Assembly: GCA_022793195.1 (NCBI GenBank)
Contig: JAAWCJ010000030.1
Location: forward strand, 34,207 to 98,206
DNA from: Lachnospiraceae bacterium
GTDB lineage: Bacteria > Bacillota > Clostridia > Lachnospirales > Lachnospiraceae
Direction of reading: 5' to 3'
DNA length: 64,000 nucleotides
Shown here: one piece after another, positions 26,074 to 35,352 of the stretch
Position numbering within the stretch: the stretch's first letter is position 1
Layout: every line of letters begins with the position of its first letter
Made by a program: the position numbers and the translations under genes
Notes under the pieces: model-generated
Database searches by the model: none
Seen by the model: the letters and a program-made list of their open reading frames with translations, nothing else
What the model was told of the DNA's origin: nothing

Positions 26074-26622
26074 ATGGAATATCAAACCACGCCCGGCCGT
26101 GCAGGACAATTCACTGCCATCATGGAGGAAATGACTGCATGGTTCAGCTATGCCACCCATCGTGTAAATCATTTTTTAAAGGTTTGGGCTTATGCCCGCC
26201 ATCTGGGACTTTCCGAAGGCCTTTCGGAAGAAATGCAGTTTCTTTTAGAAGTGGCTGCCTTGATGCATGATATCGGCATCAGGCCCAGTGAAGAAAAATA
26301 TCATTCTGCTGCCGGGAAATACCAGGAGACAGAAGGGCCCATTGTGGCTCGCCCTATCCTGGAGCGCCACGGCTTTACACCGGAACAGACCGAACGCATC
26401 TGTTATCTTATCGCCCACCACCATACTTATGAAAATATGGACGGCCCGGACTACCAGATTCTGGTGGAAGCAGATTTCCTTGTGAATCTTTTTGAGGAAG
26501 GCCACACCAGACATTCCATCGAAAGTGTCCGCGAAAAAATTTTCCGCACTGCTTCCGGTTTAAAATGTCTGGATACCCTGTACCTTGGCCCCGGCGGTCA
26601 AATCCCGGCCGAAAAGGATTAA
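26074..26622 (+). CDS. HD-domain phosphohydrolase
   Basis: 182-residue metal-dependent hydrolase. The HD signature is complete: His30 in THRVNHFLKV, HD in AALMHDIG near residue 67, HHH in LIAHHHTYEN, and the closing Asp in LVEADFLVNL. Such single-domain proteins hydrolyse nucleotides or phosphate esters; the substrate is not evident. GGAGGTGTTTC precedes the ATG. It is convergent with the tcdA gene, 25 bp apart, and monocistronic. Confidence 0.87.
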   Translation: MEYQTTPGRAGQFTAIMEEMTAWFSYATHRVNHFLKVWAYARHLGLSEGLSEEMQFLLEVAALMHDIGIRPSEEKYHSAAGKYQETEGPIVARPILERHGFTPEQTERICYLIAHHHTYENMDGPDYQILVEADFLVNLFEEGHTRHSIESVREKIFRTASGLKCLDTLYLGPGGQIPAEKD

Positions 26623-26647
26623 TCCGTCACATGCTTTCCATCCCGTT

Positions 26648-27361
26648 TCATCCGCACAGCTTCATAATCACATATCCCGCCAGCATGAGCCCGGCGGCCG
26701 GAGGGACAAAAGCGACGCTGCCCGGCACGGGACGTCCGTTTTTGTCCTCCCCGTGTTTTGCTTCTTCTGCAAAAGAAACGGGTGCTTCTTTAGAATAAAG
26801 GACCGTCAATCCTTCCACGTCTCTTTTTTTCAGCTCCCGGCGCATAACCCGGCAGAGGGGACAGACGCTGGTTTCATAAATATCTGCAATTTCAAAGGCA
26901 GACGGGTTCAGCTTGTTTCCCGTCCCCATGCAACTGATGATGGGGATTTTCTGCTCTTTGGCAAAAACGGCCAACGCCACTTTTGCAGAAACCGTATCTA
27001 TGGCATCCACCACAAAATCCGGCCTTTCTTCAAAAAATCCCGCAACATTTTCCGGAAGTGCAAACTCCTCATAAAGCCGTACCCTGGCCTGTGGATTAAT
27101 ATCCAGGATTTTTTCTTTCATCACACGGGTTTTATGGCGCCCAATGGTACTTTGAAGAGCGATGCTCTGCCTGTTAATATTGGAAACCGACACCACATCA
27201 TGGTCGACCAAACTTAAACGCCCCACCCCGCTTCTGGCCAGGGCCTCTATGCAGTGGGAACCTACGCCGCCGATACCGAACACCATAACATGGCTGTCTT
27301 TTAACCGCTCCATCGCTGTCTGCCCAAGCAGACGCCTTGTCCTTGAAAACTCATACTCCAT
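26648..27361 (-). CDS. tcdA: tRNA threonylcarbamoyladenosine dehydratase
   Basis: E1-like/ThiF-fold enzyme that cyclises t6A37 of ANN-decoding tRNAs in an ATP-dependent reaction. The N-terminus reads MEYEFSRTRRLLGQTAMERL from the ATG at 27361. ATP-binding GIGGVGSHCIEALARSGVG is followed by LVDHDVVSVSNINRQ. The CPLCRVMRRELKKR cysteine pair and the late EAPVSFAEE segment fit TcdA/YgdL rather than MoeB or ThiF. The C-terminal PPAAGLMLAGYVI is the usual helix. The start is 1 bp after the MFS gene's stop, so the genes are coupled; the 17 extra residues in the ORF track are discarded. Confidence 0.9.
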   Translation of the reverse strand: MEYEFSRTRRLLGQTAMERLKDSHVMVFGIGGVGSHCIEALARSGVGRLSLVDHDVVSVSNINRQSIALQSTIGRHKTRVMKEKILDINPQARVRLYEEFALPENVAGFFEERPDFVVDAIDTVSAKVALAVFAKEQKIPIISCMGTGNKLNPSAFEIADIYETSVCPLCRVMRRELKKRDVEGLTVLYSKEAPVSFAEEAKHGEDKNGRPVPGSVAFVPPAAGLMLAGYVIMKLCG

Positions 27362-27362
27362 C

Positions 27363-28565
27363 TTAATCCGCCTTATCTCCTTTTTTCCCCTTTCCCAGAA
27401 AGAAAATTCCAATGAGAATAACCACAGGGAAAATCACTGCTGACAGCAGGCCGCTCTTTAAACCTCCCCCGGCCCTCTCCGCAATCATCCCCACCAGGGT
27501 AGGCCCTGAAGAACAACCCACATCTCCGGCCAGGGCCATGAGGGCAAACATGGCGGTCCCTCCTCCGGGAAGCGCTGCGGAAGCCATACTGAAGGTTCCC
27601 GGCCAAAAGATTCCAATGGAAAAACCGCACAGGGCACAGCCCAAAAGTCCCAGGGCCGGGATTTTTGCACAGGCCGCTGTCACATAACACCCGATACACA
27701 AAACTGCGCTTCCTGCCATAAACCATTTCAGAGAAATCTTCTCACTGAATTTCCCATAAAGAGTCCGCGCTGTTCCCATAAAAACGGCAAATGCACAAGG
27801 CCCCGCCAAATCTCCCACGGCTTTCGGCACGTGAAGCGCCGACTCAGTAAAGGCCGACGCCCACTGGCTCATGGCCATCTCCGACGCCCCTGCACAGACC
27901 ATCAAAAGAACCAGAAGCCAAAAAGTCTTCTGTTTGACCAGTTTTCCAAAAGACAGCTTTTCATGGCCCCCCAGGACAGGGTAGATGGGGACAAGCAGAA
28001 AATAAACGGCATTTACCAGTGGAATCATCGCCAAGGCAAACGCCAATATCCTCCAGTTTTCAATCCCAAACAATTTAAAAAATACCGTGGCAATGATCAC
28101 CAGAAGCACATGGCCCCAGCAGTAAAACGAATGAAGCAGGCTCATGGCCGCCTCTTTCTTGGTGGTGGGGCATGCTTCCACGATGGGGCTTAAAAGTACC
28201 TCTATAATCCCTCCGCCTATGGCATAAAGCGCCACCGCCATTAAAAGCCCTACATAAGAATCCCCAAAAATCTCCGGGAAGACCGCCAGACCCAAAAGTC
28301 CGCCGGCCGCCAGGATATGGGCTGCCACAATGGACGCGCGGTATCCGATCTTGTCCACAAAGGCTGCCGAAAAAACATCCACCAAAAGCTGAATGAGAAA
28401 ATTCACCGTCGTAAGCAGCGTAATTTTCTCCAATGTCAACCCAAAACTGCCTGCAAATGTCAAAAATAAAAGCGGGGCGAAATTATTCACAATGGCCTGG
28501 GTCATGTAGCCGATATAAGCTGCATAAATCGTATGTCCGTAGTTTCCTTTTATCTTTTCAATCAT
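27363..28565 (-). CDS. Major facilitator superfamily transporter
   Basis: 400 residues, about 12 membrane helices. The sequence resembles the FucP/NNP-like or YfkF-type sugar or drug MFS proteins (GYMTQAIVNNFAPLLFLTF at the start; DKIGYRASIVAAH after helix 2). No substrate-specific motif can be read. GGGGGAATGAAAT precedes the ATG. Together with tcdA it forms a two-gene minus-strand unit, divergent from the epimerase gene. Confidence 0.82.
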   Translation of the reverse strand: MIEKIKGNYGHTIYAAYIGYMTQAIVNNFAPLLFLTFAGSFGLTLEKITLLTTVNFLIQLLVDVFSAAFVDKIGYRASIVAAHILAAGGLLGLAVFPEIFGDSYVGLLMAVALYAIGGGIIEVLLSPIVEACPTTKKEAAMSLLHSFYCWGHVLLVIIATVFFKLFGIENWRILAFALAMIPLVNAVYFLLVPIYPVLGGHEKLSFGKLVKQKTFWLLVLLMVCAGASEMAMSQWASAFTESALHVPKAVGDLAGPCAFAVFMGTARTLYGKFSEKISLKWFMAGSAVLCIGCYVTAACAKIPALGLLGCALCGFSIGIFWPGTFSMASAALPGGGTAMFALMALAGDVGCSSGPTLVGMIAERAGGGLKSGLLSAVIFPVVILIGIFFLGKGKKGDKAD

Positions 28566-28678
28566 ATTTCATTCCCCCGTTTTCCTCTCCGGCACATGGC
28601 CCTTCGGAGCCGTATTTCTCTCATCCTACCACGAACAGGCGGATTTTTCCAGCGGATATTTTCCCGCCTTCTTTTTCA

Positions 28679-28707
28679 TTGACCAGCCCGGGATTTCGTG
28701 CTATGCT
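28679..28707 (+). promoter_or_regulatory. Promoter of the epimerase-VOC operon
   Basis: TTGACC (28679-28684), 17 bp spacer, TATGCT (28702-28707), about 35 bp before the epimerase start codon. Confidence 0.6.
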
Positions 28708-28741
28708 GTTTATAATAAAAACTAAAAAAGGAGAATAAGCT

Positions 28742-29617
28742 ATGTTATACGGTATTTACAATGCATACTGGACCCATGAGTGGTCTGCAAACTATGAGTA
28801 TTATATTCCCAAAGTAAAGAAGCTGGGCTTTGATGTATTGGAGATTTCCTGTGCGGCATTGACAAGGGATTATGCCACAGATGAGAAAATCCGTGACCTC
28901 AAAAAATGTGCCGATGACAACGGCATTATTTTAACAGCGGGATACGGTCCCACAAAGGAACAAAACTTATGCTCTCCTGACGAAGAAGTTGTAAAAAAGG
29001 CCATGGCCTTCTTTGAAATGATACTGCCGAAACTGCAGATGATGGATATCAAGGTACTTGGCGGCGGGTTATATTCCTACTGGCCCCTGGATCCCACTAT
29101 GCCCATGGACAAAGAAAAAGATACGGAACGCGCCATTAAAAATATGAGAAAGCTGTCCAAGGTCGCTGAGGACTGCGATGTAACACTGGGCATGGAAGTA
29201 CTGAACCGTTATGAAGGTTATATGATGAATACTTGTGAAGAGGCATTGCAGTTTATCGATGCCGTAGGCAGTTCCCATGTAAAGGTGATGCTGGATACCT
29301 TCCATATGAATATTGAAGAGGACAATATGGCTGCCGCCATCCGCCTGGCAGGCGACAAGCTGGGGCATCTCCACCTGGGAGAGCAGAACAGACGCGTTCC
29401 CGGCAAAGGCAGTATGCCCTGGCAGGAAATCGGACAGGCACTGCGTGATATCAATTACCAGGGCGCGGCAGTTATGGAACCCTTCGTCATGAAGGGCGGA
29501 ACTGTTGGTTCTGAAATCAAAGTCTGGAGAGATCTTGTGCCGGATGTGACAGAGGAAATTCTGGACAGAGACGCAAAAGGCGCCGTGGAATTCGTCCGCC
29601 ACGTATTCGGGATATAG
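28742..29617 (+). CDS. D-allulose (psicose)/tagatose 3-epimerase-like enzyme
   Basis: 291-residue xylose-isomerase-like TIM barrel. The N-terminus MLYGIYNAYWTHEWSANYEYY and the segments GGGLYSYWPLDPTMPMD, VMLDTFHMNIEEDNM, GHLHLGEQNRRVPGKGSMPW and MEPFVMKGGTVGS closely match clostridial D-allulose 3-epimerases. The four metal ligands are in place: Glu in GMEVLNRYE, Asp in MLDTFH, His in the LGHLHLGE region and Glu in AVMEPF. It should interconvert ketohexoses at C3, although related enzymes act on other ketoses. AAGGAGAATAAGCT precedes the ATG. A VOC protein gene follows 11 bp downstream. Confidence 0.82.
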   Translation: MLYGIYNAYWTHEWSANYEYYIPKVKKLGFDVLEISCAALTRDYATDEKIRDLKKCADDNGIILTAGYGPTKEQNLCSPDEEVVKKAMAFFEMILPKLQMMDIKVLGGGLYSYWPLDPTMPMDKEKDTERAIKNMRKLSKVAEDCDVTLGMEVLNRYEGYMMNTCEEALQFIDAVGSSHVKVMLDTFHMNIEEDNMAAAIRLAGDKLGHLHLGEQNRRVPGKGSMPWQEIGQALRDINYQGAAVMEPFVMKGGTVGSEIKVWRDLVPDVTEEILDRDAKGAVEFVRHVFGI

Positions 29618-29628
29618 GAGGTATCGCC

Positions 29629-30018
29629 ATGGGAGTGAAAGTAAAAGGCGTATCCCACATCGGGCTGTATATTAAAGATGTTGAACGTTCCAAAAAGTTT
29701 TATACGGAAGTCCTGGGGTTTGAAACCATTTGTGAGTTTGTATCCCTGGAAGGAAACAAGATGGCTTTCGTGAAAAGCGGAAACTTAATCATTGAACTGA
29801 TCCAGCATAAAGTGTGGATGGACAGAAAAGACGGTTTATTCGATCATATTGCCATGGAAGTGGAAAATATCGAAGAAACCAGCGAGAAGCTGAAAGGCCT
29901 TGGTATTGAGTTTGAAGCGGATATCTATTTTGACGACCTGGTTTTTGACAACGGTGTGAAATACCAGGCTTTCCGCGGACCGGACGGAGAACATTTAGAG
30001 ATTTACCAGACCCTTTAA
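29629..30018 (+). CDS. VOC (glyoxalase/bleomycin-resistance fold) protein
   Basis: 129 residues with one full vicinal-oxygen-chelate domain (paired beta-alpha-beta-beta-beta units). Metal-site candidates are His in VSHIGLYIKDVERSKKFY, Glu in LIIELIQH, His in LFDHIAMEV and Glu in HLEIYQ. The VSHIGLYI...YTEVLGFE pattern is close to lactoylglutathione lyase or methylmalonyl-CoA epimerase-type members, but substrate cannot be told. AGGAGGTATCGCC precedes the ATG. It is co-transcribed with the ketose epimerase, so a role in the same sugar pathway is likely. Confidence 0.82.
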   Translation: MGVKVKGVSHIGLYIKDVERSKKFYTEVLGFETICEFVSLEGNKMAFVKSGNLIIELIQHKVWMDRKDGLFDHIAMEVENIEETSEKLKGLGIEFEADIYFDDLVFDNGVKYQAFRGPDGEHLEIYQTL

Positions 30019-30035
30019 AAACACCTTAAATCTGT

Positions 30036-30090
30036 TAAAATCCCTCTCAGATGATGCCCCCCTCTTTCGTCTGAGAGGGATTTTGCTTGC
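30036..30090. terminator. Bidirectional-looking terminator after the VOC gene
   Basis: AAAATCCCTCTCAGA(T)GATG pairs with CGTCTGAGAGGGATTTT, a strong stem of about 16 bp followed by TTTTGCTT. It ends the epimerase-VOC transcript just before the rarA promoter. Confidence 0.85.
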
Positions 30091-30115
30091 CATCAGGAAA
30101 AAGAATGGTTATAAT
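30087..30115 (+). promoter_or_regulatory. Promoter of rarA
   Basis: TTGCCA (30087-30092), 17 bp spacer, TATAAT (30110-30115) preceded by TGGT. It begins inside the tail of the upstream terminator. Confidence 0.75.
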
Positions 30116-30166
30116 AGAAGAAATTGAACGTATGTTTGAACCTGCAATCTGTCTTCGGAGGTTTTT

Positions 30167-31486
30167 ATGGATTTATTTGATTATATGAGAGAAAGTAAAC
30201 AGGTAAAGGAAGCCCCCCTTGCCGCCAGGATGCGCCCCGCCTCACTGGAGGAGATCGTGGGCCAGAAACACATCATCGGCAAAGGCACTCTTCTCTACCG
30301 TGCCATCGCCAGTGACAAGCTGAGTTCCATCATCCTTTACGGGCCGCCAGGATCCGGAAAAACCACCATCGCAAAAGTCATCGCCAATACGACGAAGTCT
30401 TCTTTCACCCAGATCAATGCCACCTCCGCCGGCAAAAAAGATATGGAAGAAGTTGTCTCTAAAGCCAAAGACAGTATGGGTATGTTTGGTAAAAAAACAA
30501 TCCTGTTCATCGACGAGATCCACCGGTTCAATAAAGGACAGCAGGATTACCTGCTGCCCTTTGTGGAAGACGGAACCATCACCCTGGTGGGAGCCACCAC
30601 GGAAAATCCCTATTTTGAGGTAAACGGGGCCTTGATTTCCCGTTCCTTAATTTTCAGGTTGGAAAGCCTCACGAAAGACGATATCAAAGAGCTTCTCCTG
30701 CGGGCGGTCTCAGACAAGGAACGGGGCTTAGGCGCCCTGTCGGTGAGGGCCTGCGACGACGCCCTGGACTTCCTTTCAGACATCTGCGGCGGCGATGCGA
30801 GAAGCGCTTTAAATGCCCTGGAACTGGGCGCCTTATCCACCCCCAGGGGGGAAGACGGGCAAATCGCCATCACTCTGGACGTGGCAAAAGAATGTATTCA
30901 AAAACGGTCAATCCAGTATGATAAAAGCGGTGATAACCATTACGACACCATATCCGCATTCATCAAAAGCATGCGGGGTTCCGACCCGGATGCCGCCGTC
31001 TATTACCTGGCGCGGATGCTTTATGGCGGAGAGGATATCAAGTTCATCGCCCGCCGTATTATGATCTGTGCCTCAGAAGATGTGGGAAACGCAGATCCCC
31101 AGGCACTTCAGGTGGCAGTGGCCGCTTCCCAGGCAGTGGAGCGGGTCGGCCTTCCTGAAGCCCAGTTAATTCTCTCCCAGGCCGCCATTTATGTGGCTTC
31201 CGCCCCCAAAAGCAACGCCTGCTGCCTGGCCATCGGTGCTGCCATGGAGCGGGTCGGCGCCGAACAGATCAGGACTGTCCCTCCCCACCTTCAGGATTCC
31301 CACTACCATGGGGCCGCCAAGCTGGGGCACGGTCTGGATTATAAATACGCCCACGACTTCCCCAACCATTATGTTAAGCAGCAATATCTCCCCGACGAAC
31401 TTGTGGGAACCGTATTCTATGCTCCCACAGAGCAGGGCTATGAAAAAAACATTAAAAATTGGCTGGAGTGGCTCCGCAAGGATTAG
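30167..31486 (+). CDS. rarA: Replication-associated recombination protein A (MgsA/WRNIP1 family)
   Basis: AAA+ ATPase of 439 residues that acts at stalled replication forks and interacts with SSB in characterised bacteria. The N-terminus has PLAARMRPASLEEIVGQKH. Walker A GPPGSGKTT is near residue 62, Walker B LFIDEIHRFNKGQQD near 115, sensor 1 VGATTENPYFEVN and the arginine finger SRSLIF follow. The C-terminal tetramerisation domain has the typical PEAQLILSQAAIYVASAPKSN and HYHGAAKLGHG segments. Start chosen from CGGAGGTTTTT. Convergent with the deacetylase gene. Confidence 0.95.
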   Translation: MDLFDYMRESKQVKEAPLAARMRPASLEEIVGQKHIIGKGTLLYRAIASDKLSSIILYGPPGSGKTTIAKVIANTTKSSFTQINATSAGKKDMEEVVSKAKDSMGMFGKKTILFIDEIHRFNKGQQDYLLPFVEDGTITLVGATTENPYFEVNGALISRSLIFRLESLTKDDIKELLLRAVSDKERGLGALSVRACDDALDFLSDICGGDARSALNALELGALSTPRGEDGQIAITLDVAKECIQKRSIQYDKSGDNHYDTISAFIKSMRGSDPDAAVYYLARMLYGGEDIKFIARRIMICASEDVGNADPQALQVAVAASQAVERVGLPEAQLILSQAAIYVASAPKSNACCLAIGAAMERVGAEQIRTVPPHLQDSHYHGAAKLGHGLDYKYAHDFPNHYVKQQYLPDELVGTVFYAPTEQGYEKNIKNWLEWLRKD

Positions 31487-31512
31487 CGTGATGATACCCT
31501 TATGATCAGTCA

Positions 31513-32265
31513 CTAGTCGATCAGGAGACGGTTCACGGTCACAAAGGTGTATCCCTGGGCCTTCAGCTCATCCACAATCTGAAAAGCCGCCTCCACGGAC
31601 GTGTCATAGACATCATGGAGCAGGATGATGCTTCCGTCTTTCACGTCCTGAAGCACCTTTTTCACGACTGCATCCGTGCTTTTCACGTCCCAGTCCCGCG
31701 GGTCCACGGTCCATCCCACTTCCTTCATATTAACCGCGCACTCCAGATTGGAATTCCAGGAACCATAAGGCGGCCTTATATATTCCACAGGCTGTCCCGT
31801 CACTGCGGCAATAGCCTCATTGGTCATGGTGATCTCCTGACAGGCTTCTTCAAGGGAAAGCTTTGTCAGCTGGACATGATGAAAGGTATGGCTTCCGATG
31901 AGATGCCCATCCTCCGCCATTTGTTTTACAATCTCCTCATTTCCTTCCACACTTCCCCCAATCAGGAAAAAGGTCGCCTTTACATCCCGCTCTTTCAGGC
32001 CGTCCAGCAACTTTTGGGTAGTATCTCCATGCGGTCCGTCGTCAAAGGTCAGCGCCACCAGCTTTTCTCCTTCTGTTCCGGCTTGCCCTTCTGCCCCTTC
32101 GGATTCCGGCGCCTTTCCCTGATTATTTTCGTTCCCTGTCTGTCCCTCCTGCTTTGCCCCGGCTTCCAGGCTCCTTTCTTCCCGTTCCGTTTTTACCCGT
32201 TCCATCCCAATGAGGCATACAGCCAATAAAAGTGTTAAAAAAATCGTGACTCCCCGTTTGCCCAA
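31513..32265 (-). CDS. Polysaccharide deacetylase (NodB domain), exported
   Basis: 250 residues from a TTG start (AGAGGA 6 bp upstream). A signal/anchor helix (ITIFLTLLLAVCLIG-like) opens the protein. A short Glu/Gly/Asn-rich linker (residues 30-65) is followed by the NodB domain: LVALTFDDGPHGDTT with the catalytic and metal Asp, SHTFHHVQL (HxxxH), RPPYGSWNSN, and IILLHDVYD. It probably removes acetyl groups from peptidoglycan or another cell-surface glycan. A second NodB protein is encoded at 39.8-41.9 kb. Confidence 0.9.
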   Translation of the reverse strand: MGKRGVTIFLTLLLAVCLIGMERVKTEREERSLEAGAKQEGQTGNENNQGKAPESEGAEGQAGTEGEKLVALTFDDGPHGDTTQKLLDGLKERDVKATFFLIGGSVEGNEEIVKQMAEDGHLIGSHTFHHVQLTKLSLEEACQEITMTNEAIAAVTGQPVEYIRPPYGSWNSNLECAVNMKEVGWTVDPRDWDVKSTDAVVKKVLQDVKDGSIILLHDVYDTSVEAAFQIVDELKAQGYTFVTVNRLLID

Positions 32266-32341
32266 ATTTCTGTCCTCTCTCAGGCAGTCTGTTTTATCTT
32301 AATTATATGGTGAAACAAGTTTCTGCTATGCAGGAATCCGT

Positions 32342-32518
32342 TTACGTAAATTGGTTGCTTTTCACGTCATATTCATAATCAATGGCAGACAGACGTTCCT
32401 TCACCTCTTCCTCACTGATTCCTTCTTCCTGGCAAAAGGCCTCCAGGGAAGGATAAAAATCCCGCAGTTTCAAATTGACAACGCTAAGAAGCATTGCCGC
32501 GTCCCTTGGCAGTTCCAT
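32342..32518 (-). CDS. DUF4250 small protein
   Basis: 58-residue gene missing from the ORF track because of its length. Translation begins MELPRDAAMLLSVVNLKLRD and continues FYPSLEAFCQEEGISEEEVKERL. This matches the DUF4250 family of 55-60 residue Firmicutes proteins as I remember it. AAGGAG lies 7 bp before the ATG. It starts 31 bp downstream of the clpB stop on the same strand, so it may share the heat-shock transcript. Function unknown; no membrane helix or cysteines suggest a metal site. Confidence 0.8.
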   Translation of the reverse strand: MELPRDAAMLLSVVNLKLRDFYPSLEAFCQEEGISEEEVKERLSAIDYEYDVKSNQFT

Positions 32519-32549
32519 AAACGTTCTCCTTATTGTGAATTTGTATTTT

Positions 32550-35135
32550 TTATTCTACATAGGCGGTCAGTGCCCCGCCTTTTACATCCATGACAATGAC
32601 GCCGCCGGCCCGCACCTGATCACCTAAAATCAGTTTCGCCGCCTGTGTTTCCACATATTTTTGCAGATACCGTTTTAATGGCCTTGCGCCGTAGACAGGA
32701 TCATATCCGTTCTCAGCCACAAATTCTTCGGCAGATGGCGTCAGACGGATGGAAATCTCCCGTTCCGCCAGACGTTTATTCACATCCTGCAGCATAAGCC
32801 CGATAATATGTCCGATATTCTCTTTTGTCAACGGCTTAAACATGATGATTTCATCCAGACGGTTTAAAAACTCCGGTCGGAAATGGTTTTTTAAGTCATC
32901 CATAACCAGTTTCTCATTTTCAGGGCGAATGTTGCCGTCCTCATCAATCCCTTCCAAAAGGTAAGAGGAGCCCAGATTAGAAGTCATAATCAGCACCGTG
33001 TTCTTAAAATCCACCGTCCGCCCCTGGGAATCCGTAATGCGTCCGTCATCCAGAACCTGCAAAAGTACATTAAACACATCGGGATGGGCTTTCTCGATTT
33101 CATCAAAGAGCACTACGGAATAAGGCTTTCTCCTGACTGCTTCCGTCAGTTGCCCGCCTTCATCATAGCCCACATATCCCGGAGGCGCCCCAATCAGGCG
33201 GGACACAGAATATTTCTCCATGTATTCACTCATATCAATACGGACCATATTCTGTTCATCGTCAAACAGACTTTCCGCCAGCGCTTTCGCCAGCTCCGTT
33301 TTTCCCACTCCGGTAGGTCCCAGGAACAAGAAAGAACCAATGGGTTTTGTGGGATCTTTGATTCCGGCCCTGGAACGGATAATGGCTTCCGTTACTTTCG
33401 TCACCCCTTCTTCCTGGCCAATGACCCGCTTATGAAGTTCTTCGTCCAGATGCAGTGTCTTATTCCGTTCACTTTCCGTCAGTTTTGCCACGGGAATCCC
33501 CGTCCATCTGGAAATAATCCTGGCGATCTCCTCTTCTGTAACCGCTTCATGAAGAAGCGTCATATCCTCTTTTTTGACCTTTTCCTCCTCGATCTCAAGC
33601 TGTTTTACCAGGCCGGGAAGCATCCCATACTGAAGTTCTGCCGCCTTTTCCAGGTCATAGTTTCTCTCAGCCAGCTGAATCTGGGTATTGATATCGTCAA
33701 TTTGCCCGCGAAGCTTCTGAAGCCGCTCCACAGACGTCTTTTCATTATCCCACTGAGCCTTCATCTTTCCAAATGCATCCCTGAAATCTGCCAGTTCTTT
33801 TTGGATTGCCTCCAGCCGGTCACGGCTTAAGTTGTCTGTCTCTTTCTTAAGGGCCGCTTCCTCAATCTCAAGCTGCATAATCTTCCTGGATAATTCATCC
33901 AACTCCGTCGGCATGGAATCCAGCTCTGTTTTAATCAGGGCACATGCTTCATCTACCAGGTCAATGGCCTTATCCGGCAGGAACCGGTCGGAAATATAAC
34001 GGTTGGACAGCACGGCCGCACTCACAAGGGCCGAATCTGTAATTTTGACGCCATGGAATACTTCATAGCGGTCCTTTAGCCCCCTCAGGATGGAAATGGT
34101 GTCCTCCACCGCAGGCTCATCCACCAAAACCGGCTGGAAACGCCGCTCCAGCGCCGCATCTTTTTCAATATATTTGCGGTATTCATCCAAGGTTGTGGCC
34201 CCGATGCAGTGCAGTTCCCCTCTGGCCAGCATGGGTTTCAGCATATTTCCTGCATCCATGGCCCCATCTGTCTTTCCTGCACCCACTATGGTATGAAGCT
34301 CGTCCACAAACAGGAGGATTTTTCCCTCGCTTTTTTTCACCTCCTCCAGTACCGCTTTTAAACGTTCCTCAAATTCCCCCCTGTACTTGGCCCCAGCCAC
34401 CAGGGCGCCCATATCCAGGGAAAATACGATTTTGTCTTTCAATCCTTCCGGAACATCTCCCCGGACAATTCTCTGGGCCAGGCCTTCTACCACTGCTGTC
34501 TTTCCGACACCCGGCTCGCCAATCAGAACCGGATTATTCTTTGTCTTTCTCGACAGAATCCGAATCACGTTCCGTATTTCCGTGTCCCGCCCGATGACAG
34601 GATCCATCTCCTGTTTTCTGGCCCTCTCCACCAGATCGGTGCCGTATTTCACCAGGGTATCATAAGTGGCTTCCGGGTTGTCACTGGTGACCCGCTGGTT
34701 TCCGCGGACTGTGGAAAGAGCCTGCAAAAACCGCTCCCTGGTAATGCCGAACTCTGTAAACAGCGCCTTCACTGCCTCATTGGGATATTTAATCAACGCC
34801 AAAAACAGATGTTCCACCGACACATACTCGTCCCCCATCTGCTTTGCCTCGTCTTCCGCACTCACCAGAACCTTATTTAATTCTTTGCTGACATAAAGTT
34901 TCGCATCACCGGAAACTTTGACTTTCCGGTTCAGGGCTTCCTCCACCCGGTTCATAAAATATTCCGGCTGTATTTCCATTTTGACGATCATTTTTTTGAT
35001 CAGGCTGTCCTCCAGCTCCAAAAGCCCTGACAACAGATGTTCTTCATCTATCTCCTGGTTTCCATATTCGTAAGCCAGTTTTTCACAGTTCTGGACTGCC
35101 TGCAGGGAATTCTGTGTAAATTTATTGATATTCAT
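32550..35135 (-). CDS. clpB: ATP-dependent chaperone ClpB
   Basis: Hsp100 disaggregase of 861 residues. Order: Clp N domain (residues 1-145, two repeats), AAA module 1 with Walker [10 protein letters not shown] near 205 and Walker [12 protein letters not shown], the coiled-coil middle domain (about 405-525, [22 protein letters not shown]), AAA module 2 with Walker [10 protein letters not shown] near 605 and [14 protein letters not shown], then the C-terminal D2 small domain. The presence of the full middle domain separates it from ClpC and ClpE. GGTATCCCC... precedes the ATG with AGGAGGTA. A CIRCE operator overlaps its promoter. Confidence 0.96.
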   Translation of the reverse strand: MNINKFTQNSLQAVQNCEKLAYEYGNQEIDEEHLLSGLLELEDSLIKKMIVKMEIQPEYFMNRVEEALNRKVKVSGDAKLYVSKELNKVLVSAEDEAKQMGDEYVSVEHLFLALIKYPNEAVKALFTEFGITRERFLQALSTVRGNQRVTSDNPEATYDTLVKYGTDLVERARKQEMDPVIGRDTEIRNVIRILSRKTKNNPVLIGEPGVGKTAVVEGLAQRIVRGDVPEGLKDKIVFSLDMGALVAGAKYRGEFEERLKAVLEEVKKSEGKILLFVDELHTIVGAGKTDGAMDAGNMLKPMLARGELHCIGATTLDEYRKYIEKDAALERRFQPVLVDEPAVEDTISILRGLKDRYEVFHGVKITDSALVSAAVLSNRYISDRFLPDKAIDLVDEACALIKTELDSMPTELDELSRKIMQLEIEEAALKKETDNLSRDRLEAIQKELADFRDAFGKMKAQWDNEKTSVERLQKLRGQIDDINTQIQLAERNYDLEKAAELQYGMLPGLVKQLEIEEEKVKKEDMTLLHEAVTEEEIARIISRWTGIPVAKLTESERNKTLHLDEELHKRVIGQEEGVTKVTEAIIRSRAGIKDPTKPIGSFLFLGPTGVGKTELAKALAESLFDDEQNMVRIDMSEYMEKYSVSRLIGAPPGYVGYDEGGQLTEAVRRKPYSVVLFDEIEKAHPDVFNVLLQVLDDGRITDSQGRTVDFKNTVLIMTSNLGSSYLLEGIDEDGNIRPENEKLVMDDLKNHFRPEFLNRLDEIIMFKPLTKENIGHIIGLMLQDVNKRLAEREISIRLTPSAEEFVAENGYDPVYGARPLKRYLQKYVETQAAKLILGDQVRAGGVIVMDVKGGALTAYVE

Positions 35136-35188
35136 GGGGATACCTCCTATGCTGTTATATCTGTACTATAACAATTCTTTTCATCCGT

Positions 35189-35231
35189 ATCATAGCACAT
35201 GCTGTTAGCACTGTCAAGGTCTGAGTGCTAA
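35189..35231 (-). promoter_or_regulatory. clpB promoter with CIRCE operator
   Basis: On the minus strand TTGACA (35212-35217), 17 bp spacer, TATGAT (35189-35194). The CIRCE dyad TTAGCACTC-N9-(C)AGTGCTAA (35205-35231) covers the -35, with one mismatch from the consensus GAGTGCTAA. This predicts HrcA repression of clpB, as in other Firmicutes where clpB lies in the HrcA regulon. Confidence 0.88.
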
Positions 35232-35283
35232 AAACATGTAACCCAAGAAATTCCAGGGAATTTCCTTTCTGCCCCATGTACAC

Positions 35284-35315
35284 AAAAAGCCACTGCCATA
35301 TTTCTGACAGTGGCT
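35284..35315 (-). terminator. Terminator of the hemerythrin gene
   Basis: AGCCACTG...CAGTGGCT hairpin followed by CTTTTTG on the minus strand, 40-70 bp after the hemerythrin gene's stop. Confidence 0.8.
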
Positions 35316-35352
35316 CACCGTTTTATTTAGAAATTCAAATCTCACGCTGCAA

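Noticed and set aside
33084-33830. 248-residue plus-strand ORF antisense to clpB
   Set aside because: Mirror of the conserved ClpB reading frame, with no ribosome binding site or recognisable domain.
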